A DNA stretch of 64,000 nucleotides from an uncultured Prevotella sp. (GTDB taxonomy: Bacteria; Bacteroidota; Bacteroidia; Bacteroidales; Bacteroidaceae), in NCBI RefSeq assembly GCF_946404925.1, contig NZ_CAMJFM010000001.1:186001-250000 (forward strand). The letters are read 5' to 3'. Each line of letters opens with the position of its first letter. Position 1 is the first letter of the stretch. Both the position numbers and the translations under genes were made by a program. Below are positions 34,652 to 45,800 of this stretch, one piece after another. The notes beneath the pieces are model-generated. The model was not told the DNA's origin. It ran no database searches and saw nothing but the letters and a program-made list of their open reading frames with translations.

Positions 34652-35392
34652 TTACTTTGCGCCGAGGATTTCGCGGGCGCGGGCTATTTGCTCGGCGGTG
34701 GGGGTCGGGGTATCCGCCAGGGTGTAGGGGATGCCTAGGTTGTCCCACTTGAAGGTGCCCAGGGTGTGATAGGGCAGTACCTCAACCCGCTGTACGTTCT
34801 GCAGCGTGTCGATGAACTGGCGCAGCTGTGTGAGCTGCTCCTCGTCGGTAGTGATGCCTGGTACCAGCACATGGCGAATCCAAACGGGCTTCTGGATATC
34901 CGACAGATAGCGGGCGCAGTCTAGAATCTGCTCGTTGCCGTGGCCTGTGAGCCAGCGATGGCGTTCGCTATCGATGTGCTTGATGTCGAGCAGCACCAGG
35001 TCGGTGGCCTGCATCAAGCGCTCAAATTTGGAGAAGAAAGGTTCCTCGCGGGTGAAAGGCTGGGCGGCTGTATCAAGACAAGTGTTGATGCCGCGACGAT
35101 GGGCCTCCTCGAACAGTTCAATCAGAAAATCAATCTGTAGCAGCGCCTCGCCACCACTCACGGTAATGCCACCATCGGGGCCCCAATAGCTGCGGTAGCG
35201 CTCGGCCTTGTCGAGCAGTTCGCCGGCAGTCATCAGCTTGCCGCAAACATCAGAACCAAGCCTCCAGGTGTCGGGGTTGTGGCAGTAGCGACAACGCATC
35301 TGACAACCCTGTAGGAAAATCAGAAACCGAATCCCTGGCCCATCAACAGAGCCAAAGGATTCGGTAGAGTGTATATAGCCGGGAGTAGTCAT
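34652..35392 (-). CDS. pflA: pyruvate formate-lyase activating enzyme
   Basis: 246-residue radical-SAM enzyme that installs the glycyl radical on PflB under anaerobiosis. The radical-SAM cluster motif CQMRCRYC lies near residues 30-37, then GGITVSGGEALLQ (SAM-binding GGE). N-terminal HSTESFGSVDGPGIRFLIF is the PFL-AE signature. Its ATG overlaps the pflB stop by one base (TAATG), so translation is coupled. Confidence 0.96.
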   Translation of the reverse strand: MTTPGYIHSTESFGSVDGPGIRFLIFLQGCQMRCRYCHNPDTWRLGSDVCGKLMTAGELLDKAERYRSYWGPDGGITVSGGEALLQIDFLIELFEEAHRRGINTCLDTAAQPFTREEPFFSKFERLMQATDLVLLDIKHIDSERHRWLTGHGNEQILDCARYLSDIQKPVWIRHVLVPGITTDEEQLTQLRQFIDTLQNVQRVEVLPYHTLGTFKWDNLGIPYTLADTPTPTAEQIARAREILGAK

Positions 35393-37638
35393 TACAGGCT
35401 CTCGTGAGATTGACGTGCAATAACATCCTCCTGCTGCTCGCGAGTGAGGTCGATGAACTTCACGGCGTAACCAGATACGCGGATGGTGAAGTTAGCGTAC
35501 TCAGGCTTCTCAGGATGCTCCATAGCATCGCGCAGCTTGTCGACACCAAACACGTTCACGTTCAGGTGGTGAGCACCACGGCTGAAGTAACCGTCCATCA
35601 CGCGAACCAGCGTGTTGGCACGCTCATCGTCGTTCTGTCCCAAAGCGTTAGGACTGATGGTCTGAGTGTTAGAGATACCGTCGAGGGCATACTCGTAAGG
35701 CAGCTTGGCAACAGAGTTGAGCGAAGCCAGCAATCCGTTCTGCTCGGCACCATAGCTTGGGTTTGCACCAGGAGCCAGAGGAGTACCGGCACGGCGACCA
35801 TCGGGCAGATTGCCTGTGTACTTACCATAAACCACGTTAGAGGTGATGGTGAGGATAGAGCAGGTTGGGGTAGCGTTACGATAGGTAGCGTGCTTGCGAA
35901 TCTTCTTAACGAAGGTCTTGAGCAGCCATACTGCAATCTCGTCGGCGCGGTCGTCGTCGTTACCGTAGCGTGGGAAGTCGCCCTCGGCTACATAGTCAAC
36001 GTTGAATCCCTCCTCGTCGCGAATCATTTTTACTTTCGCATATTTCACAGCCGAGATAGAATCAACTACGTGAGAGAATCCGGCGATACCGGTAGCGAAT
36101 GTGCGGCGCACGTTGGTATCGATGAGGGCCATCTCGGCAGCCTCGTAGAAGTACTTGTCGTGCATGTAGTGGATGAGGTTCAGGGTGTTTACATACACAC
36201 CGGCCAGCCAGTCCATAGCCTGATCAAAGCGTGGAGCCAGCTCCTCCCATGTGAGGTACTCGTCCTTGATGGGGCGGAAACCTGGAGCTACCTGCTCGCG
36301 GGTCTTAGCGTCGACACCACCGTTACATGCATAGAGGAAACACTTGGCCAGGTTGGCGCGTGCTCCGAAGAACTGCATCTCCTTACCAGTCTGGGTAGCA
36401 CTTACGCAGCAGCAGATGCTGTAGTCGTCGCCCCAGACAGGACGCATCACCTCGTCGTTCTCGTACTGGATAGAGCTGGTCTTCACAGAGATCATAGCTG
36501 CGTACTTCTTGAAGTTCTCGGTGAGTCGGGGAGAGTAGAGCACGGTGAGGTTTGGCTCTGGCGATGGGCCCATGTTCTCCAGAGTGTGCAGGAAACGGTA
36601 GTCGTTCTTTGTCACCATGTGGCGTCCGTCCATACCCATACCTCCTACCTCGAGAGTAGCCCAAACGGGGTCGCCCGAGAACAGCTCGTTGTATGATGGG
36701 ATACGTGCGAACTTAACCATGCGGAACTTCATTACCAGGTGGTCGATGAGCTCCTGTGCCTCGCTCTCGGTCAGGGTACCCTCTTCCATATCACGCTGGA
36801 TGTAGATATCCAGGAATGTAGATACACGACCTACCGACATGGCAGCACCGTTCTGAGTCTTGATGGCAGCCAGGTAGCCGAAGTACAGCCACTGTACAGC
36901 CTCGCGAGCGTTGTTAGCAGGCTGCGAGATGTCGAAGCCGTAAATCTCAGCCATAGCCTTCATCTCCTTCAGGGCCTTGATCTGCATTGAGATCTCCTCA
37001 CGCTGACGGATGATGTCGTCGCTCATCACACCGGCACCGCAGTTGCGCTTGTCGGCCTCCTTCTCGGCAATGATAAAGTCGATACCATACAGAGCCACAC
37101 GACGGTAGTCGCCTACGATACGGCCACGGCCATAAGTATCGGGCAGACCAGTCAGGATGTGGTTGTGACGTACGTGCTTCATCTCCTCGGTGTAAGCATC
37201 AAACACGCCGTCGTTGTGGGTTTTGCAATACTTTGTGAAGATCTCGTGCAGCTTCTCTGATGGCTTGTAACCGTAGTTGGTGCAAGCCTGCTCAGCCATC
37301 TTAATACCGCCAAAAGGCATGAAGGCGCGCTTCAAGGGTTTATCAGTCTGCAGACCAACTACCTTCTCCAGGTCCTTCTTACTCTCGTCGATGTAGCCAG
37401 GGCCATAAGCTGTCATGCTCGATACGATCTCTGTCTCCATGTCGAGCACGCCACCCTTGGCACGCTCTTCCTTCTGCAGCTCCTGCAGACGGCCCCACAA
37501 TACGTTTGTGGCATCTGTAGGCTCAGCCAGGAAGGTCTCGTCGCCCTCGTAAGCTGTGTAGTTGTTCTGAATAAAGTCTCTGAGATTGACCTCCTCGGTC
37601 CATTTGGTTCCTTTAAAACCACGCCATTCTTTACGCAT
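35392..37638 (-). CDS. pflB: formate C-acetyltransferase (pyruvate formate-lyase)
   Basis: Splits pyruvate with CoA into acetyl-CoA and formate using a glycyl radical. 748 aa, the family size. The active-site cysteine pair is in [13 protein letters not shown] (about residues 415-420), and the glycyl-radical motif RVSGYAVKF is near the C-terminus (about residues 721-729). Transcribed from a TACCTTTG promoter at 37702-37709 with a leader of about 65 bases. Together with the neighbouring PFOR gene this gives two routes from pyruvate to acetyl-CoA. Confidence 0.97.
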   Translation of the reverse strand: MRKEWRGFKGTKWTEEVNLRDFIQNNYTAYEGDETFLAEPTDATNVLWGRLQELQKEERAKGGVLDMETEIVSSMTAYGPGYIDESKKDLEKVVGLQTDKPLKRAFMPFGGIKMAEQACTNYGYKPSEKLHEIFTKYCKTHNDGVFDAYTEEMKHVRHNHILTGLPDTYGRGRIVGDYRRVALYGIDFIIAEKEADKRNCGAGVMSDDIIRQREEISMQIKALKEMKAMAEIYGFDISQPANNAREAVQWLYFGYLAAIKTQNGAAMSVGRVSTFLDIYIQRDMEEGTLTESEAQELIDHLVMKFRMVKFARIPSYNELFSGDPVWATLEVGGMGMDGRHMVTKNDYRFLHTLENMGPSPEPNLTVLYSPRLTENFKKYAAMISVKTSSIQYENDEVMRPVWGDDYSICCCVSATQTGKEMQFFGARANLAKCFLYACNGGVDAKTREQVAPGFRPIKDEYLTWEELAPRFDQAMDWLAGVYVNTLNLIHYMHDKYFYEAAEMALIDTNVRRTFATGIAGFSHVVDSISAVKYAKVKMIRDEEGFNVDYVAEGDFPRYGNDDDRADEIAVWLLKTFVKKIRKHATYRNATPTCSILTITSNVVYGKYTGNLPDGRRAGTPLAPGANPSYGAEQNGLLASLNSVAKLPYEYALDGISNTQTISPNALGQNDDERANTLVRVMDGYFSRGAHHLNVNVFGVDKLRDAMEHPEKPEYANFTIRVSGYAVKFIDLTREQQEDVIARQSHESL

Positions 37639-37701
37639 AAATTAATTAGTGTTTTTTGTTCTTTTGTAAAATATAAATACCTATTGCTGTTTTTTCGGCT
37701 G

Positions 37702-37709
37702 CAAAGGTA
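37702..37709 (-). promoter_or_regulatory. -7 promoter element of pflBA
   Basis: Reads TACCTTTG on the minus strand followed by GCAG; about 64 bases upstream of the pflB ATG at 37638. This leader is longer than most here, leaving room for post-transcriptional control. Confidence 0.65.
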
Positions 37710-37840
37710 CTACTTTTTTGCGACCTGTGCAATTATTTGCGCAGCTTAATTAGAAGAATATGGCTAATAACGATAGAAAAGCATATTTTCTTGATTTATA
37801 TTATCTTTGCAAATGAATGTGAATGAAATGAAGACACAAA

Positions 37841-37868
37841 AAAGGAGCACCCAAACGGATGCTCCTTT
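37841..37868 (-). terminator. terminator after the PFOR gene
   Basis: AAAGGAGCA (37841-37849) pairs with TGCTCCTTT (37860-37868). Read on the minus strand it is followed by a run of T (37835-37841 is A-rich on the plus strand), as expected for the PFOR transcript. Confidence 0.75.
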
Positions 37869-37893
37869 GATATAGAATGAAAGATTAAATCAA

Positions 37894-40800
37894 TTAATCC
37901 TCCCAGTTCTCCTGTGACTTGCGGATGTAAGTCTTGTAGCGCAGCTGAGCCATCTTCTGTGCCTCAGCGAACAGCTCCTCGGCCTCGTTAGGATAAGCCT
38001 TCTTAACAGAGAGGTAACGAACCTCACCGAGCAGGAAGTCGTGGAAGTTCTCCCAGTTAGGCTCCTTAGAGTCGAGTGAGAATGGGTTCTTGCCTTCGTC
38101 GGCCAGAGCTGGGTTGTAGCGCCACAGGTGCCAGTAACCGCACTCAACAGCCTTCTTCTCCTCAGCCTGGCTCTTACCCATACCGCCCTTGGCCTTCAAG
38201 CCGTGGTTGATACATGGAGCGTAAGCGATGATGATTGAAGGTCCGTGCCAAGCCTCGGCCTCGCGGATAGCCTTCAGGGTCTGAGCGTGGTCAGCACCCA
38301 TAGCAATCTGAGCTACATATACATAACCGTAAGTGGTAGCAATCATACCCAGATCCTTCTTGCGGATGCGCTTACCCTGAGCAGCGAACTGAGCGATAGC
38401 ACCAAGAGGAGTAGCCTTAGAAGCCTGACCACCGGTGTTAGAGTAAACCTCAGTATCGAGTACGAGGATGTTAACGTCCTCACCAGAAGCAATCACGTGG
38501 TCGAGACCGCCGTAACCGATGTCGTAAGAGGCACCGTCACCACCGATGATCCACTGGCTGCGCTTAACTAGGTAGTGGTCGAGAGTCTTCAGTTCGGTGC
38601 AAACTGGGCAACCAGCGGCAGCACCAGCTGCAATCTGCTCGCGAAGCTTTGGAGCAATCTCCTTGGTCTTGTCGGCATCGTCCTTATTGTCGATCCACTC
38701 CTGAGCCAGAGCCTTGTACTCAGCGCTGGTCTTATCGCTATCAATCATCTCCTGCAGCAGCTTAGCTACGCGCTCCTTCATCTTCTTATTACCAAGAGCC
38801 ATACCCAGACCGAACTCGCAGAAGTCCTCGAACAGTGAGTTGTTGAATACAGGACCCTGACCCTTCTCGTTCTTGGTGTAAGGTGTAGAAGGAATAGAAG
38901 CAGAGTAGATAGAAGAACAACCTGTAGCGTTGGCAATCATCTGACGATCACCGAACAGCTGGCTGATCAGCTTAACATATGGAGTCTCACCGCAACCAGA
39001 GCAAGCGCCAGAGAACTCAAACAGAGGCTGAGCGAACTGAGAGTTCTTAACGTTACTCTTGATGTCAACCAAGTGCTGCTTTGAAGGAACCTTAACAAGC
39101 TTGTCCCAATCGGCAGCCATCTTCTTGTTCTCGGTTGTATCGGGGTTGAATGGAACCATTGTGAGGGCCTTGCCAGTCTTAGGATTACCTGGGCAGATGT
39201 CAGCACAGTTGCCGCAACCCAGACAGTCAAGTACTGAAGGCTCGATAACGAAGTGCATACCCTTCATTGCTGCAGGAGCCTTCATCTCGAGAGTCTCGAG
39301 ACCGTCGAACTGAGCGAGCTCCTCGTCAGTAAGAACGAATGGACGGATAGCAGCGTGAGGACAGATGTAAGCACACTGGTTACACTGGATACAGTTGTCC
39401 TTGTTCCAAGCGGGAACGAAGGCCTCAACACCACGCTTCTCGTAAGCGGCTGTACCAACCTCCCAAGAACCGTCAACGGTGTTGTGCTTAACGAAGTCAG
39501 AAACCTTCAGCAGGTCACCGGCCTGAGCGTTGATAGGACGAACCAGCTCCTTAACGAATGCAGGAGCGTTGTCGGCCTTAGCCTCATCGTCAGCCAGGTT
39601 AGCCCACTCAGGCTTAACTGTGAGCTGTACGTACTCACCACCACGGTCGATAGCTGCATAGTTCTTGTCAACAACGTCCTGACCCTTAGCACCGTAAGAC
39701 TTCAAGGCAGCTGCCTTCATCTTCTCAACAGCGAGCTCTACAGGGATAACGCCGGTGATACGGAAGAATGCACTCTGCAGGATAGTGTTGGTGCGGTTAC
39801 CCAGACCAATCTCCTGTGCAATCTTTGTAGCGTTGATGGTATATACAGTAATGTTGTTCTGTGCGAAGTAACGCTTTACCTTGTTAGGCATGAACTTCTC
39901 GAGCTCGTCGGCGTCGAAGATGGTGTTCAGCAGGAACTGACCGTTCTTCTGCAGACCGCGAGTTACGTCGTACATGTGGAGGTAAGCCTGAACGTGGCAA
40001 GCTACGAAGTTAGGTGTAGTTACCAGGTAGGTAGAGCGGATAGGTGTATCACCGAAACGCAGGTGAGAGCAGGTGAAACCTCCTGACTTCTTAGAGTCGT
40101 AAGAGAAGTAAGCCTGGCAGTACTTGTCGGTGTTGTCACCAATGATTTTTACACTATTCTTGTTAGCACCTACGGTACCATCGGCACCCAGACCATAGAA
40201 CTTAGCCTGGAACATGCCAGCACCGCCAAGAGCGATCTCCTCAACCTCAGGCAGTGAGGTGAAGGTAACATCGTCTACGATACCAACTGTGAAGTGGTTC
40301 TTTGGCTCTGGCATAGCGAGGTTGTTGAACACGCTGATGATCTGAGCAGGTGTGGTGTCGCGGCTACCAAGACCGTAGCGGCCACCAACGATGAGAGGCT
40401 TGTTCTCTACGTCGTAGTAAGCATCCTTAACGTCGAGGTACAGAGGCTCGCCATTTGCTCCTGGCTCCTTTGTACGGTCGAGCACAGCGATACGCTTAAC
40501 AGTCTTAGGAACTGAAGCAAGCAGGTGCTTAACTGAGAATGGACGATAGAGGTGAACTGAGATCATACCAACCTTCTGACCGTTAGCGTTCAGGTAGTCG
40601 ATAGCCTCGCGAGCTGCATCGGTAGCAGAACCCATGAGGATAATCATGCGGTCGGCATCCTCAGCTCCGTAGTATGAGAACAGGTGGTACTCGCGGCCTG
40701 TGATCTTAGAGATCTCGCCGAGGTACTTCTCTACAACCTCAGGTACAGCATCGTAGTACTGGTTGCTAGCCTCACGGTGAGTGAAGAAGGTCTCAGGGTT

Positions 40801-41466
40801 CTCAGCTGTACCACGAGTGATAGGACGCTCTGGGCTCATAGCACGATCGCGGAAACGCTTTACAAACTCCTCCTTAACCAGAGGACGGATATCCTCCTGA
40901 TCCATCAGCTCAATCTTGTGATACTCATGAGAGGTGCGGAAACCATCGAAGAAGTTAACGAAAGGTACGCAGGTCTCGAGAGTAGCCAGGTGAGGAACGG
41001 CTGTGAGGTCCATCACCTCCTGTACTGAACCAGAGCAGAACATAGCAAAACCGGTCTGACGGCAAGCCATAACGTCCTGGTGGTCACCGAAGATACACAG
41101 AGAGTGAGAAGCCAGTGTACGGGCAGAAACGTCGAATACACATGGAATCAGCTCACCAGCAATCTTGTACATGTTAGGAATCATCAGGAGCAGACCCTGA
41201 GAAGCGGTGAATGTAGTGGTGAGAGCACCAGCCTGCAGAGAACCGTGAACGGCACCGGCAGCACCAGCCTCAGACTGCATTTCCTGAACTGAGACGTTCT
41301 GGCCCCAGAGGTTCTTACGACCACGGGCAGCCCACTCGTCAACATGCTCCGCCATTGGCGAAGACGGGGTGATGGGGTAGATAGCAGCTACCTCCGAGAA
41401 CATATAGCTCACGTGAGCCGCAGCCTCGTTACCATCACAGGTGATAAACTTCTTTTCTTTAGCCAT
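37894..41466 (-). CDS. nifJ: pyruvate:ferredoxin (flavodoxin) oxidoreductase
   Basis: Oxidises pyruvate with CoA to acetyl-CoA, CO2 and reduced ferredoxin. The 1190-residue single-chain form has fused domains: N-terminal pyruvate/TPP half (ITPSSPMAEHVDEWAA), gamma domain (FYGLGADGTVGANKNSVKI), a two-cluster ferredoxin insert (CIQCNQCAYICPHAA and CLGCGNCADICPG), and the C-terminal TPP domain (SGACSGCGETPYVKL; GGDGASYDIGYGGLDH). All cluster cysteines seem present. No TAnnTTTG element is evident in the 69-bp gap to the ATPase gene, so the promoter is unclear. Confidence 0.96.
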   Translation of the reverse strand: MAKEKKFITCDGNEAAAHVSYMFSEVAAIYPITPSSPMAEHVDEWAARGRKNLWGQNVSVQEMQSEAGAAGAVHGSLQAGALTTTFTASQGLLLMIPNMYKIAGELIPCVFDVSARTLASHSLCIFGDHQDVMACRQTGFAMFCSGSVQEVMDLTAVPHLATLETCVPFVNFFDGFRTSHEYHKIELMDQEDIRPLVKEEFVKRFRDRAMSPERPITRGTAENPETFFTHREASNQYYDAVPEVVEKYLGEISKITGREYHLFSYYGAEDADRMIILMGSATDAAREAIDYLNANGQKVGMISVHLYRPFSVKHLLASVPKTVKRIAVLDRTKEPGANGEPLYLDVKDAYYDVENKPLIVGGRYGLGSRDTTPAQIISVFNNLAMPEPKNHFTVGIVDDVTFTSLPEVEEIALGGAGMFQAKFYGLGADGTVGANKNSVKIIGDNTDKYCQAYFSYDSKKSGGFTCSHLRFGDTPIRSTYLVTTPNFVACHVQAYLHMYDVTRGLQKNGQFLLNTIFDADELEKFMPNKVKRYFAQNNITVYTINATKIAQEIGLGNRTNTILQSAFFRITGVIPVELAVEKMKAAALKSYGAKGQDVVDKNYAAIDRGGEYVQLTVKPEWANLADDEAKADNAPAFVKELVRPINAQAGDLLKVSDFVKHNTVDGSWEVGTAAYEKRGVEAFVPAWNKDNCIQCNQCAYICPHAAIRPFVLTDEELAQFDGLETLEMKAPAAMKGMHFVIEPSVLDCLGCGNCADICPGNPKTGKALTMVPFNPDTTENKKMAADWDKLVKVPSKQHLVDIKSNVKNSQFAQPLFEFSGACSGCGETPYVKLISQLFGDRQMIANATGCSSIYSASIPSTPYTKNEKGQGPVFNNSLFEDFCEFGLGMALGNKKMKERVAKLLQEMIDSDKTSAEYKALAQEWIDNKDDADKTKEIAPKLREQIAAGAAAGCPVCTELKTLDHYLVKRSQWIIGGDGASYDIGYGGLDHVIASGEDVNILVLDTEVYSNTGGQASKATPLGAIAQFAAQGKRIRKKDLGMIATTYGYVYVAQIAMGADHAQTLKAIREAEAWHGPSIIIAYAPCINHGLKAKGGMGKSQAEEKKAVECGYWHLWRYNPALADEGKNPFSLDSKEPNWENFHDFLLGEVRYLSVKKAYPNEAEELFAEAQKMAQLRYKTYIRKSQENWED

Positions 41467-41535
41467 TGTTTTTGATAACTATAAAAATGAATAACTATTT
41501 GTTTAACTTATACTTAATAGACATATTACTAATTG

Positions 41536-42729
41536 CTAATACAGGAATCCAAGCAACCACAGGGGAATCTGGTTATCCTTACCAATCTCGGTATTATAGC
41601 GGGCATAGATCACATCGGGCGAGATTCGCATCTTGGCTGGCGACTTGGCATCGGCCACACGGAACTTCAGTTTCTCGTCAACGATATAGTTGCAGTCACG
41701 TGTGTTGGCTGTGTTCACCTTGTGATCTTTCCACATGGAATTTACAAAGAATGTCTCCATCGCCTCCTGCTTATCTACCTGAATAGGATAGATGGCGTAC
41801 ATGAGGTTTGAGTTGTGGAGCATAATCTTAGCAGGCTTCTTGGGGAAGTCTTGACCTACGGGATAGATGAGGTTCAACAAGCGGGCATCGGTCAGATACT
41901 TAATGTAGTTCATTACCGTGGCGCGGCTGGTCTCAATGTCCTGAGCCAACTTACTGACGTTTGGTGTCTTGGCTGGCCCCTCTTCGGCTATCTGGTAGAA
42001 CAATTTCTTAATCTTGGTGAGGTACTTCAGCTCAATCTGCTTAATGAGCAGAATGTCAACCTCGGTCATCATATTCATCGTCTTCAACAAGTTCTCGCTA
42101 TAGTTGCGATGCTCCTGGAAGAATGGGTAGAAACCATGATGTATGTAATCCTGGAAGTATCGATTGGGCGATACCTTAGGAAGAATCTGCTTGATGATGC
42201 GTTCGTGGTTCTGCAGAATCTCTTCGAGTGTGTAAGGGCGGAAGTTGTTGCCTGTCATCAGGTTGATGAACTCGCGGAATGAGAGACCACGCAGGTTGTA
42301 GCTCTTAACAATACCATTCAGCTCTGGATTCTCGTCCTTTAGTCGCATTACGCTCGAGCCTGTGAACACAATCTTGAGGTTAGGGTAGAGGTCGTAGCAC
42401 TTACGGAGTTCGCTACTCCAGTTGGGCTGCTTAAACACCTGGTCGATAAGGAGTACGCGACCTCCGTGCTTATAGAAGTTGCCTGCAAAGTCGGCAATTC
42501 CCTCACCCTGAAAATAGAAGTTGTTCATATTGATATACAGACATTGTTTGTCCATAATATCAAAATTCTCCTTAGCGTATTGAAGTAGAAAAGTAGTTTT
42601 GCCGATGCCTCGGGTACCTTTAATACCAATCATGCGGTCGTTCCAGTCGATCTCATCCATTAGAATGCGACGAACCGGTGCATTTACATGCTCTACGAGA
42701 TATCTGTGCGTCCTGAAAAAAGCTTCCAT
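41536..42729 (-). CDS. AAA ATPase with DUF4143 domain
   Basis: 397-residue protein of the AAA_14/DUF4143 type. The P-loop is GTRGIGKT (38-45), with Walker B-like VLLIDQV and a sensor segment LKIVFTGSSVMRL. A winged-helix-like part (VSKLAQDIETSRATVMNYIKYL) and a C-terminal nuclease-like DUF4143 fold (FFVNSMWKDHKVNTA...) follow. Such proteins are common in Bacteroidales and their role is unknown. It is a single gene from a TACCTTTG promoter (42769-42776). Confidence 0.9.
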   Translation of the reverse strand: MEAFFRTHRYLVEHVNAPVRRILMDEIDWNDRMIGIKGTRGIGKTTFLLQYAKENFDIMDKQCLYINMNNFYFQGEGIADFAGNFYKHGGRVLLIDQVFKQPNWSSELRKCYDLYPNLKIVFTGSSVMRLKDENPELNGIVKSYNLRGLSFREFINLMTGNNFRPYTLEEILQNHERIIKQILPKVSPNRYFQDYIHHGFYPFFQEHRNYSENLLKTMNMMTEVDILLIKQIELKYLTKIKKLFYQIAEEGPAKTPNVSKLAQDIETSRATVMNYIKYLTDARLLNLIYPVGQDFPKKPAKIMLHNSNLMYAIYPIQVDKQEAMETFFVNSMWKDHKVNTANTRDCNYIVDEKLKFRVADAKSPAKMRISPDVIYARYNTEIGKDNQIPLWLLGFLY

Positions 42730-42768
42730 TCCTGCTTTATTTGTTTCTATTTGCCTTTAAAGTGGTTG

Positions 42769-42776
42769 CAAAGGTA
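42769..42776 (-). promoter_or_regulatory. -7 promoter element of the AAA/DUF4143 gene
   Basis: Reads TACCTTTG on the minus strand followed by GCAA; 40 bases upstream of the ATG at 42729. Confidence 0.65.
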
Positions 42777-42870
42777 CAACAATTTTCTCAAATTGCAAAG
42801 TAGAAATAGCAAAATCTTATAAAAAAGTTATTTTTTTTAAGTTTGATAGTATAATGAGAACATGAAATGA

Positions 42871-45800
42871 TTATAATTTGAGTGAATATGCATAACTGTC
42901 TATAACTTCTTTGAGAATTCGCAGATTTTCAGGAGCATGGAGGAGTAACATATGAACGGAGTCGACGTAAGTCATGGCCATCTCTGGTTGCGACTTCTTC
43001 CAATTTGCCTGGTTTATTGGGAAACGTTCAATGCCTTGTTCACGACTTTGTCCAGGCTCGTCTTCAAAATCTGTACATGCGATTAGATGTACATTACCCC
43101 TGTAATAACGCTGCTCAAAAGATTCAGAAAGCGTATGCATAATGACATTACGCAGTTCGTTTGATTCGTCTGAGACACCTTCGATGGTGACGGTTCCGCC
43201 CCATCCAGGACCATAGCTTGAGCGACATGCATAACCATCGATGACAACAACAGATGGTTTAGCTATGCCCAAGTTGTCAAGCTCTACTGCAAAACGCAAA
43301 GCCATATCACCTCCAATGCAGAGACCTGTAGTTACAATAGGTTTATTGCGATTCTGCAGGATAGGTTGCATCAGTCGTGCATACTCCGACATCAATGCAT
43401 CAATATTCATTGGATAGTCAGGGCGAAGTGTATAGAATTCAATCGGGGTCTCAACCACAAGAATAGAATAATCGTCCTTGAATTTATTATGGAAGTTGGT
43501 GTAGAACCATTCGTAGTAAGGATAACCAGAAAACACAATCAGCAAAGGTCTGTCTGGATAATCTGGCGTGGCAAAATATACTACTCGCTTATTAATCTGT
43601 TCAAGTGTAAGAGGTTCTGCATGTGAATCGATGAAGGCCGCTAACTTTTGAATTGTATTATTAATGTATATGTCGGAAACATGCAACTGATAGCCGCGGG
43701 TCTGCATCTGACTTACATATTCTAAAACATGAAGAGAGTTCATGCCGATTTCTTCTGTCAGCGAGGCTTTAATATCTATAGTTTCTGCCTGAATGCCAAG
43801 GATTTTGGAAATCACAGAACGGCAACAACACTCAGTTTCTGTAAGAATTTCATCAGGATTACTTGACGGGGTGTTGTCTAACTGTGGTTTAGGCAGACGA
43901 GTACGATCTATCTTTCCATTCTGTGTCAGCGGGAAACTATCGGAGAAACTCCAATAGGTAGGAATCATATATGCTGGCAGTTTGTCGGTTAGATAGCTAC
44001 GAAGGGAAATTGGTGTTAGCTGGCTATTATCGGACTGTATATGAGCTACTATTTGAGGAATATCACCAGTGTTGATGACATCCGCAATACAGCCTAGTAC
44101 ACCGGGATGGTTGAGCAATGTGTTCTCAATATCACCTAACTCTATGCGATAACCTCGAATTTTAACTTGGAAATCCTTGCGTCCCATAAAGTATAGTAAA
44201 CCATCATCCTTTCGACATACCAAGTCGCCAGTAGCATAGAGCCGCATATTCACACCATGTTCAAGATCGGTCTGACTTACGAATGGATTCTTGATGAAAA
44301 TCTTGTTGTTGAGTTCTGGGCGATTGTTATATCCAGATGCTAATTGTAATCCGCCGAGATATAATTCTCCGATAACTCCGTCTGGTAAAAGATTATGATC
44401 GTCATCAAGTACATAGCATGTCACACCTTGGAGTGGTGTACCTATGCAGTTAGATGCTGAAACATGACCATCGGAATAAGTATGGCTAGTACTACAAACC
44501 GTATTTTCAGTAGGACCGTAACCATTGATAAATGTGATGTTGTTGTATCGTCTGATGATTTCCTGACTTGGGGATTCGCCACCCACAAGTATTGTCTTCA
44601 GGAAAGTTGTAGCATCATGGTGGCAGGAATGTAAAAATGCTGGTGGGAAACAAGCCCACGTAATTTTCTCTTCCTCCATTAATTGGAATAACCGTTCTGG
44701 ATCCTTTTTCAAAGATTCTGGGGCAGTAATCAATGTAGCACCGCTAAGCAATGCACAGAAAATATCAATTACAGAAGCATCAAAAATATATGTAGAAAAT
44801 TGTATTACACGATCCTCTGATGAAGGACAATAGACATTGGGAGCACCGATTGTGACCATAGAAACCACACTTGCATGTGGTACTACGACACCCTTTGGTA
44901 ATCCTGTGGTTCCTGATGTATAAATTATATAGGCAGGTGAAGACGGTGTCACGTTGATAGGTGGTATACAATTATCTTCAACTTGGGATTCAAGAAGGTC
45001 TTCGATTGTATAAACACGAACTGCAGGCACAAGTCCGTCAATCTGTTCTTTCTTTTCTCGAGTAGTAATAAGTCTTTGCAGACCGCTATCAGTAATAATG
45101 TTTTGCAGGCGGTCTTTAGGATATGACTCATTAAGAGGAACGTAGAAACAACCGGCTCTTATGATTCCCATAATAGTGGCTATTGACTGTGATGAACGGT
45201 CACAATAGATGCCAACGGCACCTTGGAGAAGTCCGTCTTTCAACAGTTCTGTTGCTACTTTTAGCGATGCTTCATCAAGCTGCTTGTAGGTATAGCTGTG
45301 ATTATCATCCTTGAGTGCAAGATGGTCTGGATGGTTGGTCACCTGTCTCAAGAATACATCAACAATAGTTTCCTTTGGCATCAAAAGTGGAGAAACCGTA
45401 TTTAGTTTCGTCTGATTGTCAAATTCAGACTTGCATAACATGGAAATCATCCGCACGGTCATGTTGTCACTCTCTATGATATGCTGTAGAACACCCCAAT
45501 AGCAACGATTTAACACATCGATATCTTGAACATCGACCAGTGCACGACGATATAGCCATCGGCATTGCAATTCTTTATCATCGGCATCAACAGTCAGCGT
45601 TAGTGGCGCAAGTTGATATGGGAGATTGATACCTTGTCGGGTCTCGTAGCGCATATCTTCAAGTGTAAAGTTGACTGGTGGTAATTTGACCAATGCATAA
45701 GAATGGCTTTCGGCCTCTCGGATATCTTTTATCGTGTGTTTGCAGAGCATCTCGAATGTCATATCGAGCAATGACTCTTCGAACTTCATGGGGTATGGGT

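Noticed and set aside
35404..36696. Long plus-strand open frame opposite pflB
   Set aside because: PflB has all catalytic motifs and normal length; the opposite frame has no start signal or recognisable domain.
39253..40086. Open frame on the plus strand opposite the PFOR gene
   Set aside because: The plus-strand product has no domain and its codon use mirrors the PFOR coding strand; PFOR is continuous and complete.
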